Assembly: GCA_003220905.1 (NCBI GenBank)
Contig: QHTS01000205.1
Coordinates: forward strand, 1 to 7,484
From: Gemmatimonadota bacterium
GTDB taxonomy: Bacteria > Gemmatimonadota > Gemmatimonadetes > Gemmatimonadales > GWC2-71-9
Length of the DNA: 7,484 bases
Direction: 5' to 3'
A model generated the notes under the pieces. It made no database searches, was not told where the DNA came from, and saw nothing but the letters and a program-made list of their open reading frames with translations. Both the position numbers and the translations under genes were made by a program. This document shows, piece after piece, positions 1 to 7,154 of the stretch. Position 1 is the stretch's first letter. Every line of letters begins with the position of its first letter.

Positions 1-150
1 CCGCTTGCGATCTGCCCGAGAGGCGCGCTCTGAGAACCCCGGGGTCGTTGCCGATTGCGAGGGTCACGTCTCCCGTAAAGCTCGTCACGACGCTACCCGC
101 CGAGTCGAACACGGTGACCTGCACCGGCGGCGTGATGCTGCTTGTGTCTT
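1..150 (-). pseudogene. Fragment of an Ig-like repeat protein, no start codon, runs off the left edge
   Basis: Read on the minus strand, codons from about 145 down to 2 give a segment containing ITPPVQVTVFDSAGSVVTSF followed by TGDVTLAIGNDPG and then ARLSG. This is the typical beginning of a bacterial Ig-like beta-sandwich repeat found in tandem in large surface or secreted proteins, notably of Gemmatimonadota. The match begins abruptly near position 145-150. Upstream in the same frame the residues (GWHED and before) look unrelated, no ATG/GTG start is available, and a stop (TAG) lies at 278-280. I therefore read it as a broken or truncated remnant, or a gene with a frameshift near 150. The rest of the protein, if any, lies left of the window. 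The family resemblance is from recognised motif wording, not a search. The pseudogene status is inference; a sequencing indel or an undetected upstream exon-like frame could also explain it. Confidence 0.5.
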
Positions 151-374
151 CATGCCAGCCTACTCGGGATGCAAGCGGCGCACCGCGTCGGCGCCCGTCC
201 CAAGAGCAAGTTCGGGGAGTTCTGTGAGGACCAATGCGGCTACGTGTGGAGTCGAAGCAACGGGTGTGTCGCGCGCCCTACGGGTACTGGCATTTGTCTC
301 GCATTTTGCAGGCGCCAGCCAGGACGCCACTGCCGCCCCCGTAGCGGGCTCGCTAAGTTCTTCGCCTACGCTTC
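151..374. other. Stretch without a convincing gene, left of the tRNA
   Basis: Short open frames exist on both strands, for example a plus-strand 80-codon frame from 142 and a minus-strand frame ending with TAG at 163-165. None has a recognisable domain, a ribosome binding site or homology I can name. No clear -35/-10 promoter for the downstream tRNA is visible. At the right end, CTACGC (366-371) and GCGTAG (379-384) form a 6-bp inverted repeat that overlaps the 5' end of the tRNA. Confidence 0.4.
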
Positions 375-448
375 GGCGGCGTAGCTCAGCTGGTTAGAGC
401 AGCGGAATCATAATCCGCGGGTCGTCGGTTCGAGTCCGACCGCCGCTA
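375..448 (+). tRNA. tRNA with anticodon CAU, most likely elongator tRNA-Met
   Basis: A complete cloverleaf can be folded. The acceptor stem is GGCGGCG (375-381) with CGCCGCT (441-447), closed by a G1-U72 wobble. The D stem is GCTC/GAGC. The anticodon stem GCGGA/TCCGC (402-406, 414-418) holds the 7-base loop ATCATAA, with anticodon CAT at 409-411. The variable loop is 5 bases, and the T stem GTCGG/CCGAC holds the loop TTCGAGT. The discriminator is A448 and CCA is not encoded (CTA follows). It is not an initiator, because it lacks the C1-A72 mismatch and the three G-C pairs next to the anticodon loop. CAU is shared by elongator Met and by tRNA-Ile2, the substrate of TilS. Pairs 4-69 and 5-68 are G-C here. 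Known Ile2 species that I recall have C-G pairs at those positions, while the Bacillus elongator Met acceptor stem is very similar to this one. Met is therefore preferred. Confidence 0.93.
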
Positions 449-459
449 CTATGGCCCTT

Positions 460-488
460 GGCCGGGGGGGGGAAGCGAGCCCCCGGCC
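460..488. terminator. GC-rich hairpin between convergent tRNA and beta-barrel gene
   Basis: GGCCGGGGG (460-468) and CCCCCGGCC (480-488) form a perfect 9-bp stem with an 11-base loop. It sits 11 bases after the tRNA and 23 bases beyond the stop codon of the convergent minus-strand gene, where a bidirectional terminator would be expected. No T-tract follows on either strand, so it may act with Rho or only stabilise 3' ends. The stem lies within a run of nine Gs (464-472). Confidence 0.45.
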
Positions 489-511
489 CGGCCAGACTTC
501 AACCAACCCCC

Positions 512-1135
512 TCAGCGTCCGAAGTACCACCGCACCAGCGCCGTCGCGTTCGTCCCCAGGGCATGACCTTTCGCGTCCGAAGCGGTGAACGTCGCAGGGC
601 CGCTTTGAGCCCAGTGGGGCGTCCCGCTGTGGAGGTAGCCAAGCCCGACCTCGCCGCCGATGCTCAGATGCGAAAACAGATGCTCCCCGCCGACCACCAC
701 GTTGGCGTACCAGTCGCTCTGCGTCTCTGTGAGCGAGGAGGCTGAAGATCCGTCGGTGAGATTGTCGCGCGTCCACGCGAGACCGATGCGCGGCCCGTAG
801 TACAGGATGGTCGCGCCGTCACCCGGCCGCTGTGTCCCGAGGAGACCGACGCCGAGCAGCAGCACGCGGCTCGATCCGGACACGCTGTTCGCGGGAGCGG
901 CGGGATCGCTCGCCACTTCCTGAAACGAGGTGGTCCGCCAGCCGAGTTGCGGCTCCAGCCGGAAGTGGCTGCCGAGGTTCAGGGGAACGAAGAGGTTGAA
1001 GAAGCCGGCGAGCTGACCGGCGGGGCTCGCGATAATGAACGCCATTCCAACGCCGGCCTTGGGGGAGTACACCTGGCCGTCGGCAGTGGCCCGGCAGACG
1101 CCTAGGATCCCCAGCGCAATTCCGATCGCTCGCAT
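512..1135 (-). CDS. Small outer-membrane beta-barrel protein (hypothetical)
   Basis: The 207-residue product begins with a basic and hydrophobic signal-peptide-like stretch (about residues 1-20, MRAIGIALGILGVCRATADG). The remainder looks like an outer-membrane barrel: alternating hydrophobic and polar beta strands rich in Gly and aromatic residues (for example LVPLNLGSHFRLEPQLGWRT-like strands near residues 50-67 and NVVVGGEHLF in the second half), Ser/Thr/Asn-rich loops, and a last strand ALVRWYF close to the C terminus. It most resembles the 8-strand OmpA/OmpX-like 'outer membrane protein beta-barrel' class, whose members are usually around 170-220 residues. The exact function is unknown. 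The ATG is preceded by GAGG (1141-1144) with 5-base spacing, supporting this start. It is convergent with the tRNA and lies 211 bases downstream of the flavin-reductase gene on the same strand, so it may have its own promoter. Assignment as a barrel is inference from composition and signal peptide. Confidence 0.8.
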   Translation of the reverse strand: MRAIGIALGILGVCRATADGQVYSPKAGVGMAFIIASPAGQLAGFFNLFVPLNLGSHFRLEPQLGWRTTSFQEVASDPAAPANSVSGSSRVLLLGVGLLGTQRPGDGATILYYGPRIGLAWTRDNLTDGSSASSLTETQSDWYANVVVGGEHLFSHLSIGGEVGLGYLHSGTPHWAQSGPATFTASDAKGHALGTNATALVRWYFGR

Positions 1136-1346
1136 GATCGCCTCGCAGCGTGAGTGAAGGGGGTGGGGCCCACCCTCAGGCCCTGTGACCAGCTGGCAAA
1201 ACGAATCCCACCGCTCTCCCGAGTAGCGGAGCGTGAAACGTGCCGTCGAGGTTGCGGACGAGGTCGATCCTTCGAACGACGGAAATGAGAGCAGACGCGG
1301 TCGGCCACGGTGGGCGCGGACCCCAGAGCGGCGAGGGCGAACGCGC
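1136..1346. other. Intergenic region with a palindrome, no gene seen
   Basis: About 210 bases lie between two minus-strand genes. No recognisable coding sequence or strong promoter is visible. A 6-bp inverted repeat, GGGTGG (1161-1166) and CCACCC (1170-1175) with a 3-base centre, would sit in the 5' untranslated region of the beta-barrel gene. A weaker repeat CCGCT/AGCGG lies near 1210-1229. On the minus strand it is followed by a T-rich stretch (TTCGTTTT, about 1197-1204), so it could be a poor intrinsic terminator for the flavin-reductase gene. Confidence 0.35.
1141..1144 (-). promoter_or_regulatory. Shine-Dalgarno of the beta-barrel gene
   Basis: GAGG on the minus strand, 5 bases before the ATG at 1135-1133. 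It fixes the start and contrasts with the two divergent genes further right, which have no usable Shine-Dalgarno. Confidence 0.55.
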
Positions 1347-1958
1347 CTACTCGCGGCCGTGGAGTCCTCTCCAAACCGTCGGTCGAATGTCCCGCGAGCG
1401 CTCCGCAGCGTACGCCTGCGCGGCGCGGAGCAGCGCTTCGTACTCGGCCCGCCACTCCGGCGGCATGTTCGCGCGGAAGTGAGCGGCCGTCATTACCGAA
1501 CCCGTCGCGCTCTGCGCCGCGCCGTGACCCACGTCCAGCACGTCGCCCAGAAAACAGGTGGAGCTCCCCGTATCCATCACGTTTGCCACGCGGCACTCGA
1601 AGTGCGCGTAGCAATCGTCGAGCACCGGCACGCCCAGCGTGCCAAGCCGGTGCGGGACGTCCGCGAGCTTGTCGCGCGTGCGCCCGCTCGCGAAGCCGAG
1701 GCGGTGGATCAGCTCGAACTGGTCGTCTCGCAAGAGGTGCAGCACGAAGCGGCCGGTCTCGAAGATCAGGTCGTGGCTGTAGTTGAACTTGTGGATGTAG
1801 ACCGACAGGCGCGGAATCGCGGGCACGATCGACGCCCGGACCGCGCTGTCGGCGATCATGCCGTTGCGCTTTCCACCGCGCTCGGCTGTGATCGCCACGA
1901 CGGGGGAGGTCAAGTTGCGTAGCAGCTGGTAGATCTGGTCGGGCTGCAGGCTTGGCAT
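1347..1958 (-). CDS. Flavin reductase-domain (FMN-binding) protein
   Basis: The 203-residue product matches the flavin reductase-like, FMN-binding split-barrel family. Key stretches are PVVAITAERGGKRNGMIADS (19-38), typical of the loop that binds the flavin phosphate. It is followed by a PAIPRLSVYIHK strand (46-57), then SHDLIFETGRFVLHLL (61-76), where family members carry the conserved segment for cofactor packing. A GSSTCFLGDVLDV strand (131-143) follows. Residues from about 155 are a helical C-terminal extension (MPPEWRAEYEALLRAAQAYA). Family members reduce free flavin with NAD(P)H to supply a partner oxygenase, or use bound FMN themselves; the substrate cannot be told here and no oxygenase is adjacent. 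The length fits single-domain members of 160-220 residues. The gene is divergent from tilS with 81 bases between the start codons. A -10-like TAATAT lies 6 bases before the ATG, so the mRNA may be leaderless. Confidence 0.85.
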   Translation of the reverse strand: MPSLQPDQIYQLLRNLTSPVVAITAERGGKRNGMIADSAVRASIVPAIPRLSVYIHKFNYSHDLIFETGRFVLHLLRDDQFELIHRLGFASGRTRDKLADVPHRLGTLGVPVLDDCYAHFECRVANVMDTGSSTCFLGDVLDVGHGAAQSATGSVMTAAHFRANMPPEWRAEYEALLRAAQAYAAERSRDIRPTVWRGLHGRE

Positions 1959-1964
1959 GGCCCC

Positions 1965-1970
1965 ATATTA
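1965..1970 (-). promoter_or_regulatory. -10 element of the flavin-reductase gene, possible leaderless start
   Basis: TAATAT on the minus strand is separated from the ATG (1958-1956) by only GGGGCC. A transcript starting about 7 bases after the hexamer would begin at or next to the A of ATG. A weak -35 candidate TTGCCC lies at 1995-1990 with a 19-base spacer. Promoter function is inferred, not demonstrated. Confidence 0.5.
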
Positions 1971-1987
1971 ACGGCCCCGCCGGAGCG

Positions 1988-2009
1988 GCGGGCAAGGCGC
2001 GCTGCCCGC
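1988..2009. repeat. Inverted repeat between the two divergent promoters
   Basis: GCGGGCA (1988-1994) and TGCCCGC (2003-2009) are perfect 7-bp arms with an 8-base spacer. They lie between the opposing -10 hexamers, each arm near the -35 area of one promoter. It could be an operator shared by both genes, or a chance product of the GC-rich composition. Confidence 0.35.
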
Positions 2010-2028
2010 AGCCGCCCCGCCAATCATT

Positions 2029-2034
2029 TATACT
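2029..2034 (+). promoter_or_regulatory. -10 element of the tilS-hpt-ftsH cassette, possible leaderless start
   Basis: TATACT differs from the TATAAT consensus at one base and stands out in a very GC-rich context. It is followed by ACAGG and then the tilS ATG at 2040. Transcription starting 6-7 bases downstream would begin at the ATG itself. The AGG directly touching the ATG is too close to serve as a Shine-Dalgarno. No good -35 is visible at 17 bases. Confidence 0.55.
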
Positions 2035-2039
2035 ACAGG

Positions 2040-3398
2040 ATGGCATCGCTGCTGTCGCGCCTCCGCAACCATCTCGTGCGCACCCGCCTCCTCGGGGAGC
2101 CCGGGATCGCCCTGGTGGCCGTGTCGGGCGGCGCCGACTCCGTAGCGCTGCTCGACCTCCTTCACACGCTCGCCCCCGAGTTCGGCCTCTCGCTCGTGGT
2201 GGTGCACGTCGATCACGGCATTCGGTCGGACAGCGGGGCGGTCGCACGGGCGGTCGGAGAGCTGGCGGAGCGCTACGAGCTGCCGTTCGAGGTCGGCGAG
2301 CTGAGCCTCGGCCCCGACGCCACGGAGACCGTCGCGCGACGGGCGCGCTATGCGTGGCTCGGCGAGGTCCAGCGCCGGCACGGCGCGCGCTACCTGGTGA
2401 CCGCGCATCACCGGGACGACCAGGTCGAGACGATTTTGCTCCGGCTCCTGAAAGGGAGCGCGCCGGCGGGCCTCGCCGGTATCCCCGCGCGCGGGCGGGG
2501 CGGGATCGTGCGGCCGCTGCTTCCCTTCGCGAAAGCCCGGCTCGTAGCGCACGTCGCCGAGCTCCACCTCCCCATGCACGACGACCCCGCGAATCGCGAC
2601 CCGCGACACCTGCGCAGCTGGGTGCGCACCGTGCTCCTGCCGCTCGTCGCGGAGCGGCTGGGGGCGCGCGCGAGCGACGACGTGTTGCGCGCCGGGCGGG
2701 CGGCCGCGCGCGAGCGGCGCGCCTGGGACGGCGTGCTCGACCACCTTCCCGATCTCGGACTGCGCGTCGAGCGGGACCGCATCGAAGTTGCCCGGGGGGG
2801 GCTGGCCCGCTATGATGACGTCCTGTCCGCGGCGCTGTTGCGGGCCGCGGCGCGCCGTACCGGCCTCGTGCTGGGTGTGCGTCGCGCGCGCCAACTGGTG
2901 GAGTTGGCGCGCCGCCCGTCCGGGCGGCGGCTGCCGCTCGGGGAGAGCTGGATGGCAGAGGTGGCGTTCGATCGCCTGCGGGTGAGCCGCGCGGTCCGGG
3001 ACGCCGCCGTGGAGGTCGTCCCGACCGGTGAGCGGGGCAGCGCGGTGTTCGGCGAGTTTCGGGTGGCCTGGACGCCCGACCCGGCGCCGGCCCGGCTGCC
3101 GCGCACGGACTGGACGACGTGGATCGCGGGAGCGAATTGGGAAGTGCGGCCGCCTCGTCCGGGCGACCGGCTGGTTCCGCTCGGCGGCATCGGGCGGCGG
3201 CCGCTGCGGCGGATGTTGATGGAAGCACGAGTACCGCGCAGCGACCGGCCCGGCTACCCGGTGGTCGCCCGCGGCGAAACCATTCTGTGGGTGCCGGGAA
3301 TCTGCCGGAGTGCGGACGATCTCCCGCGGCCTGGAACCCGGGCGGTACGGGTGGATGTTACCAAGCACGGCGGGCCTGAAGCAGACGGGCGGGCGTGA
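2040..3398 (+). CDS. tilS: tRNA(Ile)-lysidine synthetase TilS
   Basis: TilS uses ATP and lysine to convert C34 of the CAU anticodon of tRNA-Ile2 to lysidine, switching it from Met to Ile identity. The 452-residue product has the N-terminal PP-loop ATPase domain: SGGADS at 29-34, HVDHG at 56-60, and the AHHRDDQVET segment at 122-131. The family block DPANRDPRHLRSWVR follows at 182-196; the usual Asn of its RN.(I/V)R core is Ser here. A helical middle region follows, and from about 368 to 437 the C-terminal TilS domain with RPPRPGDR (370-377) and RRMLMEARVPR. The length is typical of the full-size E. coli-like form. The ATG follows a -10-like TATACT by 5 bases. The gene overlaps hpt by 44 bases. 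A run of eight Gs at 2794-2801 lies in frame. TilS activity is essential wherever AUA is read only by tRNA-Ile2. Confidence 0.95.
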   Translation: MASLLSRLRNHLVRTRLLGEPGIALVAVSGGADSVALLDLLHTLAPEFGLSLVVVHVDHGIRSDSGAVARAVGELAERYELPFEVGELSLGPDATETVARRARYAWLGEVQRRHGARYLVTAHHRDDQVETILLRLLKGSAPAGLAGIPARGRGGIVRPLLPFAKARLVAHVAELHLPMHDDPANRDPRHLRSWVRTVLLPLVAERLGARASDDVLRAGRAAARERRAWDGVLDHLPDLGLRVERDRIEVARGGLARYDDVLSAALLRAAARRTGLVLGVRRARQLVELARRPSGRRLPLGESWMAEVAFDRLRVSRAVRDAAVEVVPTGERGSAVFGEFRVAWTPDPAPARLPRTDWTTWIAGANWEVRPPRPGDRLVPLGGIGRRPLRRMLMEARVPRSDRPGYPVVARGETILWVPGICRSADDLPRPGTRAVRVDVTKHGGPEADGRA

Positions 3399-3908
3399 GC
3401 TCAAGCGGATCGTCTTCGATGAGGAGACGATCGCGCGCCGGGTCCGCGAGCTCGGGCAGGAAATCACCGCGGCGTACCCCGACGGTGAGCTGCTGGTGCT
3501 GGGTCTCCTCAAGGGAAGCTTCATTTTCCTGAGCGATCTCGTGCGCCGCATCGAGCGGCCGCTCCAGGTGGACTTCCTGGTAGCCGCGAGCTACGGCGCC
3601 GATACGATGTCGAGTGGGAACGTTCGCCTGTTGTACGATCCGGAAACAGAGCTGCGGGGTAAGCACATCCTCCTGGTCGAGGATATCGTCGATACGGGGA
3701 AGACCCTCAACCGGTTGGTGGCGCTCCTGCGCGAGCGCGCGCCGCGGAGCCTGGAGATCTGTGCGTTGTTGCATAAGCATCTGGCCGAGCATCTCGAGCT
3801 CGAGCCGGCGTTCGTCGGGTTCGACGCTCCGCGAGTGTTCCTCGTGGGGTACGGGCTCGATCACGCCGAAAACTTCCGGCACCTGCCGTACGTCGCGAGC
3901 CTGACCTG

Positions 3909-3909
<1 letters not shown>
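3355..3909 (+). CDS. hpt: Hypoxanthine (hypoxanthine-guanine) phosphoribosyltransferase
   Basis: This cytoplasmic purine-salvage enzyme joins hypoxanthine or guanine to PRPP to give IMP or GMP. Numbered from the ATG at 3355, the 184-residue protein carries LKGSFIFLSDL (52-62), the SYG flexible-loop region (79-81) and the PRPP-binding motif VEDIVDTGKT (108-117), with the acidic pair E109-D110 and the likely catalytic base D113. The base-contacting Lys is K141 in LLHKH, where many relatives have a Pro after the Lys. The conserved C-terminal block VGFDAPRVFLVGYGLDH ends in FRHLPYV. Length and order fit bacterial Hpt (about 175-190). A longer reading from a GTG at 3310 would add 15 unrelated residues and is not preferred. 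The first 14 or so residues are still extra compared with E. coli Hpt, so the true start is slightly uncertain. The gene starts inside the end of tilS and its TGA overlaps the ftsH ATG. Confidence 0.94.
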
Positions 3910-5894
<1,985 letters not shown>

Positions 5895-5958
5895 TCCCGG
5901 GGCCGGCCTCAAGGCAACAAAAATCGAACGGTTGCGGTAGGTGTTAGGATTGAGGGCC
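5895..5958 (+). promoter_or_regulatory. Short gap after ftsH with a possible promoter for the exporter genes
   Basis: The 64-base gap contains an A-rich patch (AACAAAAATCGAA, about 5916-5928). A TAGGAT hexamer (5945-5950), matching the TANNNT -10 pattern, lies 8 bases before the adaptor ATG. No -35 of quality stands 16-18 bases upstream, and no clear terminator hairpin for ftsH is seen. The exporter genes may therefore have their own weak promoter, read-through from ftsH, or both. Confidence 0.3.
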
Positions 5959-7146
5959 ATGGAAGCGAAGAACGCGGACCTCTCCGCGCTGCGGATCGAC
6001 CGCGTCGCTGACCCGGTGGTCGCCTCGCCCGGCGCGCGGCGCTGGCTGGCGATCGGCCTGCCTGTCGCGGGTGTCATCGTCCTGGCGGCCGTCCTGTTGG
6101 CGACCAGCGGGGCCCTCGGCTCCGCGGTGCCTGTTCGGCTCACGCCCGCCATTATGGTGTCGCCGATGCGGTCTGGAGCGGTGCTCATCGCCAGCGGCTA
6201 CGTGGTCGCTCAGCGCAAGGCCGCCGTCGCGTCCAAGGGCACCGGCCGCCTCGTCTACCTCGGCGTGGTCGAAGGCGACCGAGTGCGCGTGGGGCAGGTG
6301 ATCGCCCGCATCGAGGACGACGACGTCCGGGCGCAGCTGGCGGAGACCCAGGCCAACCTCGATTTGAGCCGCGCCGACCTGCGCGATGCCGAGCGGGCGT
6401 TGGCGCGTGAGCGCATGCTGATGGACAGCAACTTCACCTCCCAAGCAAGTTACGACGCCGCGGAAGCGCGCTACCAGCGCGTGAAGGCCGGCATCGCCGT
6501 CGCCCAGGCGGCGCTGCAGTCGGCCCAGGTGGCGTTGGAAAACACCGTCATCCGCGCGCCCTTCGACGGCACGGTGCTGACGAAAAACGCCGACGTGGGC
6601 GAGGTCGTCGCGCCGCTCGCCGGGAGCGCCTTCTCCAAGAGCGCGGTGGTCACCATTGCCGATCTGCGCTCGCTCCAGGTCGAAGCGGATGTGGCCGAGT
6701 CGAACCTCGAGGCCATCAGCCTCGACCAGCCGTGCGAGATCGTGCTGGACGCGTATCCCGACGTGCGCTACCCGGCCGTTGTGGCGAGAATCGTTCCGAC
6801 GGCCGACCGCGCCAAGGCGACGGTGCAGGTCAAGGTCGCCTTCCACTCCTACGACGCGCGCGTCTTGCCGGAGATGAGCGCCAAGGTCCACTTCCTGCCG
6901 CGCCCGTCGCGGGTGGCCGTGGACACTCAGCCTGTCCTTGTGGTCCCGAGCACCGCGGTGGCCGAGCGAAACGGCCGTAGCGTCGTTTTCGTCCTGGAGA
7001 GGGGCCGAGCGGTGGAGGTGCCGGTCGTCGTCGGTCGGCAGGTTGGGTCGTCGGTGGCCATCCGCGAGGGATTGCGTCCCGGGGTTCAGGTGGTCGACAG
7101 CGTCGGCGCCCGCCTGCGCGGCGGCGCCAAAGTCACCGTGCAGTAG
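5959..7146 (+). CDS. Efflux periplasmic adaptor (membrane fusion protein, HlyD/MacA-like)
   Basis: The 395-residue protein (from ATG 5959) has a short cytosolic N terminus and one membrane anchor at about 29-49. It then shows the layout of RND/ABC adaptors. The first half of the lipoyl-like barrel-sandwich lies at about 85-120 (KGTGRLVYLGVVEGDRVRVG). An alpha-helical coiled-coil hairpin follows at about 121-195, rich in Ala, Gln, Glu and Leu. The second lipoyl half includes TVIRAPFDGTVLTKNADVGE (196-215). A beta-barrel domain follows, then a membrane-proximal domain with PSTAVAERNGRSVVFVLERG (330-349). Such proteins bridge an inner-membrane transporter and an outer-membrane TolC-like channel. 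An upstream in-frame GTG at 5941 would add six residues and is less likely. The ABC ATPase starts 8 bases after its stop, so the partner is probably an ABC transporter (MacB-type) rather than an RND pump. The substrate is unknown. Confidence 0.9.
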   Translation: MEAKNADLSALRIDRVADPVVASPGARRWLAIGLPVAGVIVLAAVLLATSGALGSAVPVRLTPAIMVSPMRSGAVLIASGYVVAQRKAAVASKGTGRLVYLGVVEGDRVRVGQVIARIEDDDVRAQLAETQANLDLSRADLRDAERALARERMLMDSNFTSQASYDAAEARYQRVKAGIAVAQAALQSAQVALENTVIRAPFDGTVLTKNADVGEVVAPLAGSAFSKSAVVTIADLRSLQVEADVAESNLEAISLDQPCEIVLDAYPDVRYPAVVARIVPTADRAKATVQVKVAFHSYDARVLPEMSAKVHFLPRPSRVAVDTQPVLVVPSTAVAERNGRSVVFVLERGRAVEVPVVVGRQVGSSVAIREGLRPGVQVVDSVGARLRGGAKVTVQ

Positions 7147-7151
7147 AGGAG
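7146..7151 (+). promoter_or_regulatory. Shine-Dalgarno of the ABC ATPase gene
   Basis: GAGGAG, within AGAGGAG, overlaps the last base of the adaptor stop codon and lies 3 bases before the ATG at 7155. The match is strong but the spacing is short. It supports the chosen start and tight co-expression with the adaptor. Confidence 0.6.
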
Positions 7152-7154
7152 CAC

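Noticed and set aside
163..330. Minus-strand frame from a GTG near 330 to TAG at 163-165, with a plausible-looking end
   Set aside because: No recognisable family, a weak start, and its upstream extension runs antisense into the tRNA. It cannot be supported beyond chance.
142..384. Plus-strand 80-codon frame before the tRNA
   Set aside because: It has no domain, no Shine-Dalgarno, and runs into the tRNA. Its length is expected by chance at high GC.
375..448. tRNA as a phage/island attachment site
   Set aside because: No integrase, no direct repeat of the tRNA 3' end elsewhere in the window, and flanking genes look chromosomal.
408..776. Minus-strand frame ending in a GLEPTTRGL-type peptide
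   Set aside because: This peptide is the antisense translation of a tRNA T-arm and anticodon arm, a well-known false protein. The frame also overlaps the beta-barrel gene in another frame.
1102..3228. 708-codon minus-strand frame
   Set aside because: Arg/Pro/Ala-rich shadow translation across flavin reductase and antisense to tilS, with no domains.
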